From NCBI RefSeq assembly GCF_030687295.1, contig NZ_CP117425.1, positions 1,554,001-1,618,000 of the forward strand: a stretch of DNA of 64,000 nucleotides. The letters are read 5' to 3'. The DNA is from Pseudomonas beijingensis (GTDB taxonomy: Bacteria > Pseudomonadota > Gammaproteobacteria > Pseudomonadales > Pseudomonadaceae). A model generated the notes under the pieces. The model saw only the letters and a program-made list of their open reading frames with translations, was not told the DNA's origin and searched no databases. The position numbers were made by a program, and so were the translations under genes. Shown piece after piece: positions 45,820-56,838 of this stretch; the stretch's first letter is position 1; every line of letters begins with the position of its first letter.

Positions 45820-46805
45820 TGCGCAACGGTTTCGCCCTGGCGTTGTGGCTGTGGGCGGGGGTGGTAATCGCAGGGCCTGCGCCGGAACTGAAGCTGCTGT
45901 CCGAGCATGCCATCGAGGGCATGCGCGGTGGCAACCTGTCCGGGCTGGCGTTCTGCGGCAGCGAGATGTGGATGGTGTCCGATCGTGACGACGACCGGAT
46001 CTATCGGCTCGTGCCCTCCGAGGCGCCGGTCTGGCAGGCCGAGGTGGTTGAAATCGAGGTGCCGCAGGTGCCGGACAGCGGTTTGCCCTGGGGCTTGAGG
46101 TCGCGAACCTGGGCGGCGTCGTTCTTGCGCGGTGGTGAGTTGGATTTCGAAGGCATCAGCTGTGACAGCGCCGGCAATCGTTATGTGATCAGTGAGTCCC
46201 ACGCCGCTGTGCTGCAGGTGCCGTCGTCGGGGCCTGCGTCCTGGTTGAAAATCGCCCCAACATTGATCCGTCAGGCCCGGGGCAGTGGCATGTTGCTGCA
46301 TTTCAATGCCTTGTTCGAAGGCCTGGCGGTCAACCCGGCTGGTGATCAATTGTGGCTGGCGGCGGAGCGCGAACGCCGCGGCCTGCTGCTGATCAAGCGT
46401 CAGCAAACGGTGTGGGACTGCGATGGCAATTGCGTGTTGCTGAGCGAAGCGGGGCTGGAAATGCAGCCGGCACAGTTCCCCAAGGCCAAGGCGGTTTCGC
46501 GGGATTTCGCCGACCTGTCATTGTTCAATGGCAAGCTGTTTACCCTGGAACGCAACGCCTACCAGATCTGCCGGCGTGACCCGCAGACCGCCCAGGTGGA
46601 ACGTTGCTGGTCGTTCGCCGCCGAGGCGTTGCAGGATAACCGTCGTTACGCACAGGCCTATGGCCTGGCCGAAGCGTTGGTAGTGGACGCTGAGGGCGCC
46701 TGGATTGGGCTGGACAACAACGATGGCGCCCGCGCCGACGGCGAAACGCGGCCGATCATCTGGCGCTTCGCCGCGCCGGACAGTGGTTGGAGCACCTCGC
46801 CATGA
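45819..46805 (+). CDS. Esterase-like activity of phytase family protein, secreted
   Basis: A 328-residue protein with a signal peptide (FALALWLWAGVVIAGPAPE) and the beta-propeller-like family often named esterase-like activity of phytase (PA4966 type). Visible blocks are GGNLSGLAFCGSEMWMVSDR, LDFEGISCDSAGNRYVISE and NALFEGLAVNPAGDQLWLA. It is translationally coupled to parE (TGATG) and to the retropepsin gene by a 4-nt overlap. The name reflects a domain family; catalysis here is unproven. Confidence 0.85.
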   Translation: MRNGFALALWLWAGVVIAGPAPELKLLSEHAIEGMRGGNLSGLAFCGSEMWMVSDRDDDRIYRLVPSEAPVWQAEVVEIEVPQVPDSGLPWGLRSRTWAASFLRGGELDFEGISCDSAGNRYVISESHAAVLQVPSSGPASWLKIAPTLIRQARGSGMLLHFNALFEGLAVNPAGDQLWLAAERERRGLLLIKRQQTVWDCDGNCVLLSEAGLEMQPAQFPKAKAVSRDFADLSLFNGKLFTLERNAYQICRRDPQTAQVERCWSFAAEALQDNRRYAQAYGLAEALVVDAEGAWIGLDNNDGARADGETRPIIWRFAAPDSGWSTSP

Positions 46806-47320
46806 GTCAGCCGCCGGGCAAGCGCGCCGGCCGGGTATTGATGATATTGGCCTGGTGCGCGGCGCTGTTTCTGGCAACGCGGTTTTTTGCCCAATGGGAG
46901 CAGCGCCAGCAAAACCCCAATACCCAGGTGTACTCGCAAAGAGGTGAAGGTTTTATCGAGGTGAAGCTGGTCGGCAATCAACAGGGGCATTTCGTCGCCA
47001 GCGGCCAGATCAACGGCCAGCCGGTGGACTTCATGCTCGACACCGGTGCCACCGACGTGGCGATTCCGGTGGAGCTGGCCGAGCGCCTCAAGCTGGAAAA
47101 AGGTTTCGGCGTGACATTGAGTACTGCCAACGGTTTGAGCGAGGGCTACCGTACCCGCATCGACCGGCTGCAATTGGGTGACATAGTCTTGCGCGATGTC
47201 CGTGCCCTGGTGGCGCCAGGCTTGGGTGGCACGCAAGTGCTGCTGGGCATGAGCGCCCTGAACAAACTTGAATTTACCCAGCGCGACGGCACCATGCTGC
47301 TGCGCCAGACAACGAACTGA
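46802..47320 (+). CDS. Membrane-anchored retropepsin-like aspartic protease
   Basis: A 172-residue TIGR02281-type protein with one N-terminal membrane helix ([20 protein letters not shown]) and a single-domain aspartic protease. The active-site loop reads [13 protein letters not shown], and the flap/second motif is [13 protein letters not shown]. As in retropepsins it would need to dimerise. ATG 46802 overlaps the previous gene by 4 nt; parC follows after 10 bp. It is PA4965-like. The substrate is unknown. Confidence 0.87.
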   Translation: MSQPPGKRAGRVLMILAWCAALFLATRFFAQWEQRQQNPNTQVYSQRGEGFIEVKLVGNQQGHFVASGQINGQPVDFMLDTGATDVAIPVELAERLKLEKGFGVTLSTANGLSEGYRTRIDRLQLGDIVLRDVRALVAPGLGGTQVLLGMSALNKLEFTQRDGTMLLRQTTN

Positions 47321-47330
47321 TGAGGCCCGC

Positions 47331-49595
<2,265 letters not shown>

Positions 49596-49775
49596 GCGTA
49601 CTAGACGGCTCGGTCTGCGATTAAATGCCCGCGGATCGATGCTTTCGCGCTGGAGTCGGCGCGCATATTCACGGATGATAGGCCCTTTCAAGCGCCGGCG
49701 TGGCCGAGCGTTCTTCATATTGACCGAGTATTTTTTCACTGTGGTAAGCCTTGTGGCTGCCACCTGGACGGAACG

Positions 49776-50481
49776 ATGACTGCTCTGCGCCTCCCTATTT
49801 TGTGGCTCGCCGGCCTGCTTGGCCTGGCGGGCTGCAGCATGAACCAGCCAGTGTCGCTGTACCAACTTGGACAGCGGAACCCCGGCCCAGCCTGCGCAAA
49901 GCACAGGCATGGCCGTATTGCTCGGCCCGGTTCTGATCGCTGACTACCTGCAGCGTGAAACCTTGTTGCAACGCCAACCGGACGGCAGTTTGCAAGCCGC
50001 CACTGACGGCCGTTGGGCCGGCAGCCTGTCCTCTGACATCGATCAGTTGCTGCTGCGCCAGGTCGCCGGACACCTGGACAGCCAACGCGTGGTGCTGGCA
50101 CCGGCAACCCAGGGCTTCACCCCGGATGTGCAGGTACTGCTGTCGATTACCCGCCTGGACTCGGGTAAAGCCCAACCGGCGGTGCTCGATGCCCAATGGC
50201 GGTTGATCGACCGCCGTGGCAAGGTGCGTGAGAACCGCATCGTTCATCTGCAAGAGCAACATGCCGGCACCACCGCGGCGCAGGTCCAGGCCCAGGGTGT
50301 GCTCCTGCAACGCCTGGCCGAACAGCTGTCCGTGTCGCTCAAGCCCCTGGCCAACCAGCCGCCTGTCGCTGAAGTGCCACGTAAGTCCGCGCCTGCCCCG
50401 GCCAAACCGGTAGAGAAAGAAAAGGACAAGATTCCCATGGCCTTGCCGATTCGTACGGACATGGAAGTGTTCAGGTTCTGA
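49776..50481 (+). pseudogene. PqiC-type (DUF330) lipoprotein, frameshifted
   Basis: The N terminus from ATG 49776 is a lipoprotein signal (RLPILWLAGLLGLAGCSMNQ, lipobox LAGC). At SLYQL the frame shifts; the rest (DSGTPAQPAQSTGMAVLLGP to the stop at 50481) is in the +1 frame. Deleting one T at 49867-49868 (CAACTTGGAC to CAACTGGAC) gives a continuous 234-residue ABC-transport auxiliary lipoprotein of the PqiC family. Relatives work with MCE proteins in lipid transport between membranes; no pqiAB genes are next to it here. It ends in a strong terminator. Confidence 0.85.
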
Positions 50482-50503
50482 CGCCAGGACTGGATGCAAA
50501 ACG

Positions 50504-50530
50504 AAGCCCGCGTTGATGCGGGCTTTGTTG
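50504..50530 (+). terminator. Rho-independent terminator after the PqiC-type gene
   Basis: AAGCCCGC-GTTGAT-GCGGGCTT (50504-50525) followed by TGTTGTTT; starts 22 nt after the stop codon. Confidence 0.85.
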
Positions 50531-50552
50531 TTTCTGCCGGTTGGTTCTGTAG

Positions 50553-50659
50553 TGTCTGTGCCGGCCTCATCGCGAGCAAGCTCGCTCCCACAGTGGATAT
50601 CTGCAAGCCGCAGACCCCGTGTGGGAGCGAGCTTGCTCGCGATGAGGCCGGCACAGACA
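50553..50659. repeat. Extended REP palindrome with about 40-bp arms
   Basis: The REP core is flanked by matching outer segments: TGTCTGTGCCGGCCTCATCG on the left and its reverse complement on the right. It is among the longest near-perfect inverted repeats in the window and lies in the 424-bp gene-free gap 50482-50905, which also has two other repeats and two terminators. Confidence 0.9.
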
Positions 50660-50722
50660 ATAAAAAAAACCGCAGACAATCACCCACCCCAGGTCCGGCG
50701 TTCAGTGGTTTTGAAGGGTTCT

Positions 50723-50764
50723 GGGGCTGCTGCGCAGCCCAGCGGGAGCAAGCTCCCTCGCCAC
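50723..50764. repeat. GGGGCTGCTGCGCAGCCC repeat unit
   Basis: GGGGCTGCTGCGCAGCCCAG followed by CGGGAGCAAGCTCCCTCGCC. It shares its first half and the CCCTCGCCAC end with the inverted repeat at 53828-53957, so these belong to one interspersed family distinct from REPs. Confidence 0.75.
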
Positions 50765-50807
50765 CGGTGCGGTGATGTCCTGGATTTGTGGCTTTGCAGG
50801 GATCCCT

Positions 50808-50840
50808 TGTGGGAGCGAGCTTGCTCGCGATGAGGCCGGC
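50808..50840. repeat. Single REP upstream of the ytjB terminator
   Basis: TGTGGGAGCGAGCTTGCTCG with the CGATGAGGCCGGC tail also seen at 50641. Confidence 0.85.
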
Positions 50841-50847
50841 CCGGGCA

Positions 50848-50885
50848 ACAAAAAAGCCCACAGACAATCACTCATCGGTGGGCTT
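50848..50885 (-). terminator. Terminator of ytjB (minus strand)
   Basis: On the minus strand AAGCCCAC...GTGGGCTT (50854-50885, loop about 16 nt) is followed by a run of six T's. It lies about 20 nt after the ytjB stop. Confidence 0.8.
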
Positions 50886-50905
50886 CGTTATTTCAGGCTC
50901 TGGAC

Positions 50906-52420
50906 TCAGGCCTGGCGCTCATGCATCCGCGCCAACTGCCGCTCCAGCATCGATGGATAAGGCTCCATCAAGCGCTCCACGCAGCACGCGCCTTCGGGGC
51001 TGGCGATGGGGCGGATGCGCGCGCGTTGGCGGATCAGGGCGTCGTCGTTGATCTTGCGCTCCACCAGCAGCAGATTGCGGCTGTGTTGCGACAGCGCCAG
51101 GGCGTCCTGGGCGGTTTCGGTCAGCAGCAGGTCGATCTGGCTCAGGCCGAACAAGCCATCGCCCAAGGTCAGGCCCAATTGCAATTGCAGGGTGATGCCG
51201 CTGTCGGCAACTTCGATCTGCAACTGGTGGCCCAAGGCGCGCAGCAACTCACCGCAGCAAATGGCGTTGGTCAGGTAGTCGTCGCCGCTGTCTTCGGTGT
51301 GGAACAGCATCAGCGTGCTGCCGTCGTTCAGGGTGTGCAGTTCGCTCTGATAAAGCGAGGCGGCCTGGTCGAGGCAATCGCGGTAGCGCTCGAGCAACTC
51401 CTTCAGGCGCGCCTGGGGCAGGCGCCGCAGTTGATCCTGGGCACCCAGTTGCACGGCCAGTACGGCGCTGTGCTGGGGCAGGTTCGAGACCACGGGCTTG
51501 GCGACCGGTCGAGGTATCCCGTCGACCGACTCGTCACGCAGGTCGGCGAAGGCGTCGTCGTCCTCCTCGTCTTCTACCGTGCGAACCACGTGGCGTGGCG
51601 CCGGTTTGGAGGCCGGCATCGGCTGGCTTTCATCAAAGCCCGGGTCGCGCAGGTTACGCACTTCGAAGCCTGGCTCGGCCTCGTCGTCCGCGTAGTCAAT
51701 CTCTTCAGGTTCCGGCAAAGGCTCAGGTTCCGGCGCGAAGCTGGCGTGCAGTTGCCGGGCCAGGTCGCCGATCTCGTCCTGGCGCTGGGTGGCCGGCGTG
51801 TGTTCGTCGATGTCCCGCAGCCAGACGCGCAGTTGCAACAGCGGGGTGGAGATGTGCCGTCCCAGGCGCAGGCTCAAGGCCAGTGCCAGCGCCAGCAGGA
51901 TCGCGCTGAGGATGCCCATGCTTTGCAGGCTGATGGTCATCGGTTGCTGAAACTGGTCCATGTCCAGGCTGATGCGCAGTTGCCCGGCGGTCACATCCTG
52001 GAAGGTGATCTTGCTCTGATACATACCGCCGGGCTCACCCAGCAGGCCAGGCTTGGGACGCTGCCCGGCCTCGGCGAGGATGCGGTTGTCCACGCTGTAG
52101 ATGGCGGCGTGGGCCACCAGCTTGTTCTTGGTCAGGTTGTTGAGCAGCACGTTGAGGCTGAGGATGTCGTTGGACACCAGCAGCTCGGTGGCGGACGTGG
52201 CGGTCTGGGTGGTCAGGCTTTCACCCAGGGCATCGGCCTGCTCGTGCATGGCCTGCTTGAATTGCAAACCCATCACGCAGGCATAGATGACCAAGGCCAG
52301 GGCGACCAGGATTACGTTATGGCTGGCAATGCGCAATGCAATCGGCACACGACGGTGACGCAGCGCACGGAAGATCAGCAGGAAGAAGTTGTCGGTTTTG
52401 ACTGGCGTGGGCCGGTTCAC
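50906..52420 (-). CDS. ytjB: AhpA/YtjB (Smp) family membrane protein
   Basis: A 504-residue membrane protein divergent from serB, as smp/ytjB is in E. coli. One helix (VILVALALVIYACVMGLQF), a periplasmic domain, a second helix (SAILLALALALSLRLG) and a HAMP-like segment are followed by a very acidic, Pro/Glu-rich linker (PEPEPLPEPEEIDYADDEAE) and a cytoplasmic domain. GTG 52420 follows an AAAGAG site and fits the conserved start; the longer in-frame ATG at 52657 would run through the serB promoter. Role unknown; the sensor-like layout suggests envelope sensing. Confidence 0.82.
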   Translation of the reverse strand: MNRPTPVKTDNFFLLIFRALRHRRVPIALRIASHNVILVALALVIYACVMGLQFKQAMHEQADALGESLTTQTATSATELLVSNDILSLNVLLNNLTKNKLVAHAAIYSVDNRILAEAGQRPKPGLLGEPGGMYQSKITFQDVTAGQLRISLDMDQFQQPMTISLQSMGILSAILLALALALSLRLGRHISTPLLQLRVWLRDIDEHTPATQRQDEIGDLARQLHASFAPEPEPLPEPEEIDYADDEAEPGFEVRNLRDPGFDESQPMPASKPAPRHVVRTVEDEEDDDAFADLRDESVDGIPRPVAKPVVSNLPQHSAVLAVQLGAQDQLRRLPQARLKELLERYRDCLDQAASLYQSELHTLNDGSTLMLFHTEDSGDDYLTNAICCGELLRALGHQLQIEVADSGITLQLQLGLTLGDGLFGLSQIDLLLTETAQDALALSQHSRNLLLVERKINDDALIRQRARIRPIASPEGACCVERLMEPYPSMLERQLARMHERQA

Positions 52421-52454
52421 TGAGCTCGGCTCTTTGTCCGTGAAATTGACGCGC

Positions 52455-52482
52455 AGTATAGCGACAGCCCCATGACCGGCAA
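52455..52482 (-). promoter_or_regulatory. Sigma-70 promoter for ytjB
   Basis: On the minus strand TTGCCG (-35, 52477-52482), a 16-nt spacer and TATACT (-10, 52455-52460) lie 35 nt before the GTG start. The match is good in both boxes. A TAGAAT at 52518 on the plus strand could be the serB -10. Confidence 0.6.
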
Positions 52483-52553
52483 AGCACTGGCGGTGCCCGA
52501 TGGTCACTGAATGTGGGTAGAATGCGGTTTTTTTCCACCTGCGGGGGTGCGCC

Positions 52554-53769
52554 TTGCGCGAAATCGTCCTGATAAACATCACTGGCAGCGACCGTCCGGG
52601 TCTGACTGCGGCCATTACCGGCGTTCTGGCCCAGGGTGGTGTGAACATTCTCGACATCGGTCAGGCGGTGATCCATGACACGCTGTCGTTCGGCATTCTG
52701 GTTGAAATCCCGGACGCCGAACAAAGCAAATCCGTGCTCAAGGACATCCTGTTTACCGCCTACAAGCTCGACCAGCAGGTGCGCTTCACCCCGGTGTCCG
52801 AGGACGACTACCGGCATTGGGTGGCTGGTCAGGGCAAGAAGCGCCACATCGTGACCCTGCTGACCCGCAAGGTGACCGCCGAGCAGTTGCAGCGCGTCAG
52901 CTCGATCACCGCCCAATATGGCTTGAACATCGACCACATCGACCGCCTGTCCGGGCGTATGCCGCTGGACACCCCGGCCGACAAGGGCAAGGGTTGCATC
53001 GAATTTTCGGTGCGCGGCGAACCGGCCGATCCCCAGGCGTTGCGTGCCGAGTTCCTCAGCGTGGCCCAGGAACTGAATGTCGACATCGCCTTCCAGGAAG
53101 ATTCGCTGTTCCGCCGCAACCGCCGTCTGGCGGTGTTCGACATGGACTCGACGCTGATCGAAGCCGAAGTCATCGACGAACTGGCCAAGGCGGCCGGCGT
53201 GGGCGACAAGGTCTCGGCCATTACCGAGCGCGCCATGGCCGGCGAGCTGGATTTCCGTGCCAGCTTCAAGGAGCGCCTGGCGCTGCTCAAGGGGCTGGAC
53301 GTCAGCGTGCTGGATTCCATTGGCGCTTCCCTGCGCCTGACCGAAGGCGCCGAGACCCTGTTCGCCGAGCTCAAGCGCCTGGGCTACAAGACCGCCATCC
53401 TGTCCGGCGGCTTCACCTACTTCGCCAAGCAATTGCAGGCCAAACTCGGTATCGACTACGTATTCGCCAACGAATTGGAAGTGGTGGATGGCAAGGTGAC
53501 CGGCGTGGCCGTCGAGCCGATCGTCGATGCCCAGCGCAAGGCGGACCTGCTGCGTGAACTGGCTGAAAAAGAAGGCCTGCGCCTGGAACAGACCATCGCC
53601 GTGGGCGACGGCGCCAACGACTTGCCGATGCTGGCGATCGCGGGCCTGGGCGTGGCGTTCCGCGCCAAACCGCTGGTCAAGCAGTCGGCCCGGCAAGCGA
53701 TTTCCACCCTGGGGCTGGATGGGGTGTTTGTACCTGCTGGGCTTCAGGGATCGTGACGGGCAGCTCTAA
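52554..53769 (+). CDS. serB: Phosphoserine phosphatase SerB, C-terminal frameshift
   Basis: Final step of serine synthesis. Two N-terminal ACT domains (REIVLINITGSDRPGLTAAI) precede the HAD phosphatase with FDMDSTLIEAEVIDELAK and VGDGANDLPMLAIAG. The start is TTG 52554. Near the end, GGTGTTTGTACC carries one extra T at 53727-53729; as read, the protein ends early at 53756 with a wrong tail (VFVPAGLQGS). Removing it restores the normal LYLLGFRDRDGQL end at 53769 (404 residues). The catalytic core is unaffected either way. Confidence 0.93.
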
Positions 53770-53791
53770 CTCTGAGCTTGCGACATTTCCT

Positions 53792-53957
53792 GTGGCCAGG
53801 GACTTATCCGTGGCGAGGGGATTTATCTGTGGCGAGGGGATTTATCCCCGTTGGGCTGCGCAGCAGCCCTCCAATGCACCCCCACTCAGCCTGACATAGC
53901 GAGTCGTCAGGTTCTGGGGCTGCTGCGCAGCCCAGCGGGGATAAATCCCCTCGCCAC
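53792..53957. repeat. Inverted repeat with about 42-bp arms, plus short tandem copies
   Basis: Arms at 53828-53870 and 53916-53957 are reverse complements with one internal mismatch (TGTGGCGAGGGGATTTATCC ... GGGCTGCGCAGCAGCCC). Before the left arm, the GTGGCGAGGGGATTTATC motif occurs three times at an 18-19-bp period (53792, 53810, 53829). It lies between the convergent serB and the PilZ-like gene. Confidence 0.9.
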
Positions 53958-53976
53958 AGGGGGGCTATAGCGCTGC

Positions 53977-55737
53977 TTAAAGCGATTTCCACAACGAATC
54001 AAAATTCCCCTCTTGGTCGCCGCCATCCCCAGTCTCGGCTGACTCTTCCGGGTGATAGGAAAACTGGTTGAAACTGTGGGTGCTGGTCACCCGACGGTCC
54101 AGGCCGGCGCGGCGTTCCTGGCCGTTGGTATTGATCAACACCCGCTGGCCTTCCTGGAAGGGCAGGCGGGGGGCGATCATGGTCGGGGGCAGGTCAATGG
54201 CACTGATCTCGGGAAGCAACAGCCCGCGCAGATAGTGACCGTGTTCATTTTCATCCCGGACCAACTGCAGCCCGCAAGGCTGGGCATGGGGGGCGACCAG
54301 TTCGATGCCCATTTGCATGGCCCCGTTGCGCACTTGGCGGATCCAGCGCACCACGGCGACGCTCCAGGCTTGATCGCTGGCGTCGCGGATGCCGATCATT
54401 TCCCCGGCTTGCAACTGTTCCGGTACTTCCTTGGGCCAGCCGAGGCAATAGCCGCCTGGGCTGTGGTTGATGATCGGCAGGTCGTAGGTGGGGAAGTGAT
54501 GCTGGTTGTCGGAGCTGGTGCCATCGTCATCGGCCGGGTTGACCGGGTACTCGATTTCTTCATAGGGCAACAGGTCGCTGTCGCCGGCGGGGGCTGCATC
54601 GAACGCTTGCTTCCAGGTGTCGTTTGTCTTGCTCGGCGAGGCTTCGAAGCGGGCTTTGCGGGTGGTGGGGCTTTTCAAGATCTCGTTGAACGAGCGCTCG
54701 CCGCCAAGGTAGTAGTGCAGCGCACTCATGCCCACGCACAGGGTCAGTGTGCCGTTGCCCTCGGTGCGCTGGAAGCTGCGTTCAGCCGCTTCGCCCCAGG
54801 CGGCTTGCAGGTGATGCAAGGTGTCGGCGCTCATGCCCCCCGGGACTGGCAACGTATTATCGGCAGGTTGTTCCAGGTGAGTGGCGATTGCACGCACCAG
54901 TGGCTGTGGGTCAAAGCCCTGCAAGGTAGGCTGCTGTTCGGCGCGGAACTTGGAGCGGTAGCGTGGCCCGACATCCAGCTCCGGCGCAACCGCGAACAGG
55001 CTGGTGGCGGTGGTGGCGGGGTCCAGCTTGACCCACTGGCTCCAGGATTCGAGCACTTCGGTCAGCCGTCCGATCTGGCTCTGGCGCAACTGGTTGCTGC
55101 GTGACGCGCCCAGCAGCAGGGCGACGACATAGGTTTGCTCGGCGTTCAATTGATGAACCTGGCTGGCCAGTTCGTCACTCACGCTCAGGTGTTGCAGCCG
55201 GTGCTGGCAGGCGATCCGGTACAACTGATGCAAATCAAGCCACAGCCCCTCGGGCACTGGGCTGTACAGTTGACTGGCACGCAGCAGTGGGCCGTTGAGG
55301 GCATGCAACGCCCGTTGCAGCGCAGTGCTCAGCAGGCGGGCCCGGTCCTTGGTGTACTTCGACGCGATACGCGCCACGATCTGTTTGTAGCCCATCGCCA
55401 GTTGGGTTTGCAGGGCCTGGCACAGGTTGACGATCTTGCGCGAGCGATCATCCAGCACGATGGCCTGTTGCAGGAAGTGCCGCTCCAGGTGTTTGCAAAC
55501 GTAATACACCTCGGGCCGCAGCAGTTCGAGCAGTTGCAGGCGATTGTCGCTGGGCGTGAGCAGTTGGTTGAGTTCGCCAAGGGCCTGGTACAACAGGCGG
55601 GCCGTTTCGCCGATGTTGGCTTTGGGCAGGTTGGCGATCCAGCGCTTGAGGTCCCGTGGCGTAGCCTCGCAGAACGACAGGCGTGATTGTGTCGGGGTCA
55701 GGACGCGCAGTAGCTGGAGAGGGCTGGTCTCATTCAT
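53977..55737 (-). CDS. PilZ-like, putative c-di-GMP-related protein (PA4958-type)
   Basis: A 586-residue cytoplasmic protein conserved in Pseudomonas. The first 300 residues are helical (ETARLLYQALGELNQLLTPS). A Cys/His-poor middle follows, then a C-terminal beta-rich region with INHSPGGYCLGWP and QVRNGAMQMGIELVAPHAQP, which resembles a PilZ-type fold; the canonical RxxxR is not clear. In PAO1 its neighbour fimX lies between it and serB, but fimX is absent here. Function inferred only from family; c-di-GMP binding is unproven. Confidence 0.75.
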   Translation of the reverse strand: MNETSPLQLLRVLTPTQSRLSFCEATPRDLKRWIANLPKANIGETARLLYQALGELNQLLTPSDNRLQLLELLRPEVYYVCKHLERHFLQQAIVLDDRSRKIVNLCQALQTQLAMGYKQIVARIASKYTKDRARLLSTALQRALHALNGPLLRASQLYSPVPEGLWLDLHQLYRIACQHRLQHLSVSDELASQVHQLNAEQTYVVALLLGASRSNQLRQSQIGRLTEVLESWSQWVKLDPATTATSLFAVAPELDVGPRYRSKFRAEQQPTLQGFDPQPLVRAIATHLEQPADNTLPVPGGMSADTLHHLQAAWGEAAERSFQRTEGNGTLTLCVGMSALHYYLGGERSFNEILKSPTTRKARFEASPSKTNDTWKQAFDAAPAGDSDLLPYEEIEYPVNPADDDGTSSDNQHHFPTYDLPIINHSPGGYCLGWPKEVPEQLQAGEMIGIRDASDQAWSVAVVRWIRQVRNGAMQMGIELVAPHAQPCGLQLVRDENEHGHYLRGLLLPEISAIDLPPTMIAPRLPFQEGQRVLINTNGQERRAGLDRRVTSTHSFNQFSYHPEESAETGDGGDQEGNFDSLWKSL

Positions 55738-55820
55738 GCCGTGTGCGGGCTCCGGCGGGAAATAAACGTGGTGTTTCCAACTCTAGCAGCTGACAGGCCG
55801 GCGTGTTGCCCTGAATGTGC

Positions 55821-55910
55821 TGTGGGAGCAAAGCTTGCTCGCGATACAGGCGCAGCGGTTTCTTTTAGACCGCCTCATCGTTCATCGCGGGCAAGCCTTG
55901 CTCCCACAGG
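55821..55910. repeat. 88-bp asymmetric palindromic element, copy 3
   Basis: TGTGGGAGCAAAGCTTGC...GCAAGCCTTGCTCCCACAGG. It lies between psd (minus strand, 3' end) and the start of the PilZ-like gene, so here it is upstream of one gene and downstream of the other. Confidence 0.9.
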
Positions 55911-55958
55911 CTCCAGCCTTCAGGCCTTCTACAGGCCTGCTTCAAGGGCTGGTGAGGC

Positions 55959-56819
55959 TCAGGCTTTCGGCAATGCCAGGCCCTGGCCCATCTGCACCGG
56001 CGAGCCGGCCACCAGGCCTTCGGCCCATTTCACCTGGTCCGGCCCGAACAGCACGACGGCGGTCGAACCCAGCTTGAAGCGTCCCAGTTCGGCGCCTTTT
56101 TCCAGGTGGATCGGCGCACGGGCGGCTTCGTCGTAACGGAAGGTTTTCAGCTCGCGCTTGGGTGGCGTCACCAGCCCGGCCCAGACGGTTTCGATGGAGG
56201 CCACGATCATCGCGCCCACCAGCACCACGGCCATCGGCCCGCGCTCGGTGTCGAAAATGCACGCCACGCGCTCGTTGCGGGCGAACAGTTCTGGAACGTT
56301 TTCAGCGGTGGTCTGGTTGACCGAGAAAATCCGTCCGGGGATGTAGACCATCTCCCGCAGGGTGCCGGCCAATGGCATGTGCACGCGGTGGTAGTCCTTG
56401 GGGGACAGGTAGATGGTGGCGAAATCGCCGCCCATGAACGGCGCTGCGTTGGCCGCGTCACCGCCCAGCAGCTCCAGCACGCTGAAACTGTGGCCCTTGG
56501 CCTGGAACACCCGGCCGTGCTCGATCGGGCCGAGCTGGCTGACGGCACCGTCGGCGGGGCTGAGGATCGCGCCCGGGGTCTCGTCCAGTGGGCGGGCGCC
56601 GTCTTTCAGGGCGCGGGTGAAGAAGGCGTTGAAGTGCTCATACGCTGTCAGGTCTTCCACCAAGGCCTGGGACATGTCCACTTGGTAGCGCTTGGCAAAC
56701 CACGCGGTGAAGGCGTTCTTGAACCAGCGCACGCGGCATTCGGCAATGCAACCGGCCAACCGCGACAACAGGTGGTGGGGCAGCAGGTATTGAGTGAGGA
56801 TGAACAAACGGTTTTTCAT
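55959..56819 (-). CDS. psd: Phosphatidylserine decarboxylase
   Basis: Makes phosphatidylethanolamine at the inner membrane. The 286-residue proenzyme has the self-cleavage motif LGST at residues 250-253 (Ser252 becomes the pyruvoyl group), plus [10 protein letters not shown] and [11 protein letters not shown] with catalytic His. rhdA lies 19 bp upstream in the same direction, so the two are probably an operon, as in PAO1. Confidence 0.95.
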   Translation of the reverse strand: MKNRLFILTQYLLPHHLLSRLAGCIAECRVRWFKNAFTAWFAKRYQVDMSQALVEDLTAYEHFNAFFTRALKDGARPLDETPGAILSPADGAVSQLGPIEHGRVFQAKGHSFSVLELLGGDAANAAPFMGGDFATIYLSPKDYHRVHMPLAGTLREMVYIPGRIFSVNQTTAENVPELFARNERVACIFDTERGPMAVVLVGAMIVASIETVWAGLVTPPKRELKTFRYDEAARAPIHLEKGAELGRFKLGSTAVVLFGPDQVKWAEGLVAGSPVQMGQGLALPKA

Positions 56820-56838
56820 TAACTGTCCTTAAGAACCT

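Noticed and set aside
49596..49775. Possible small gene between parC and the PqiC-type gene (frame 49501-49779)
   Set aside because: It overlaps the end of parC, is Arg/Ser-rich as expected from an out-of-frame GC-rich stretch, and has no recognisable similarity.
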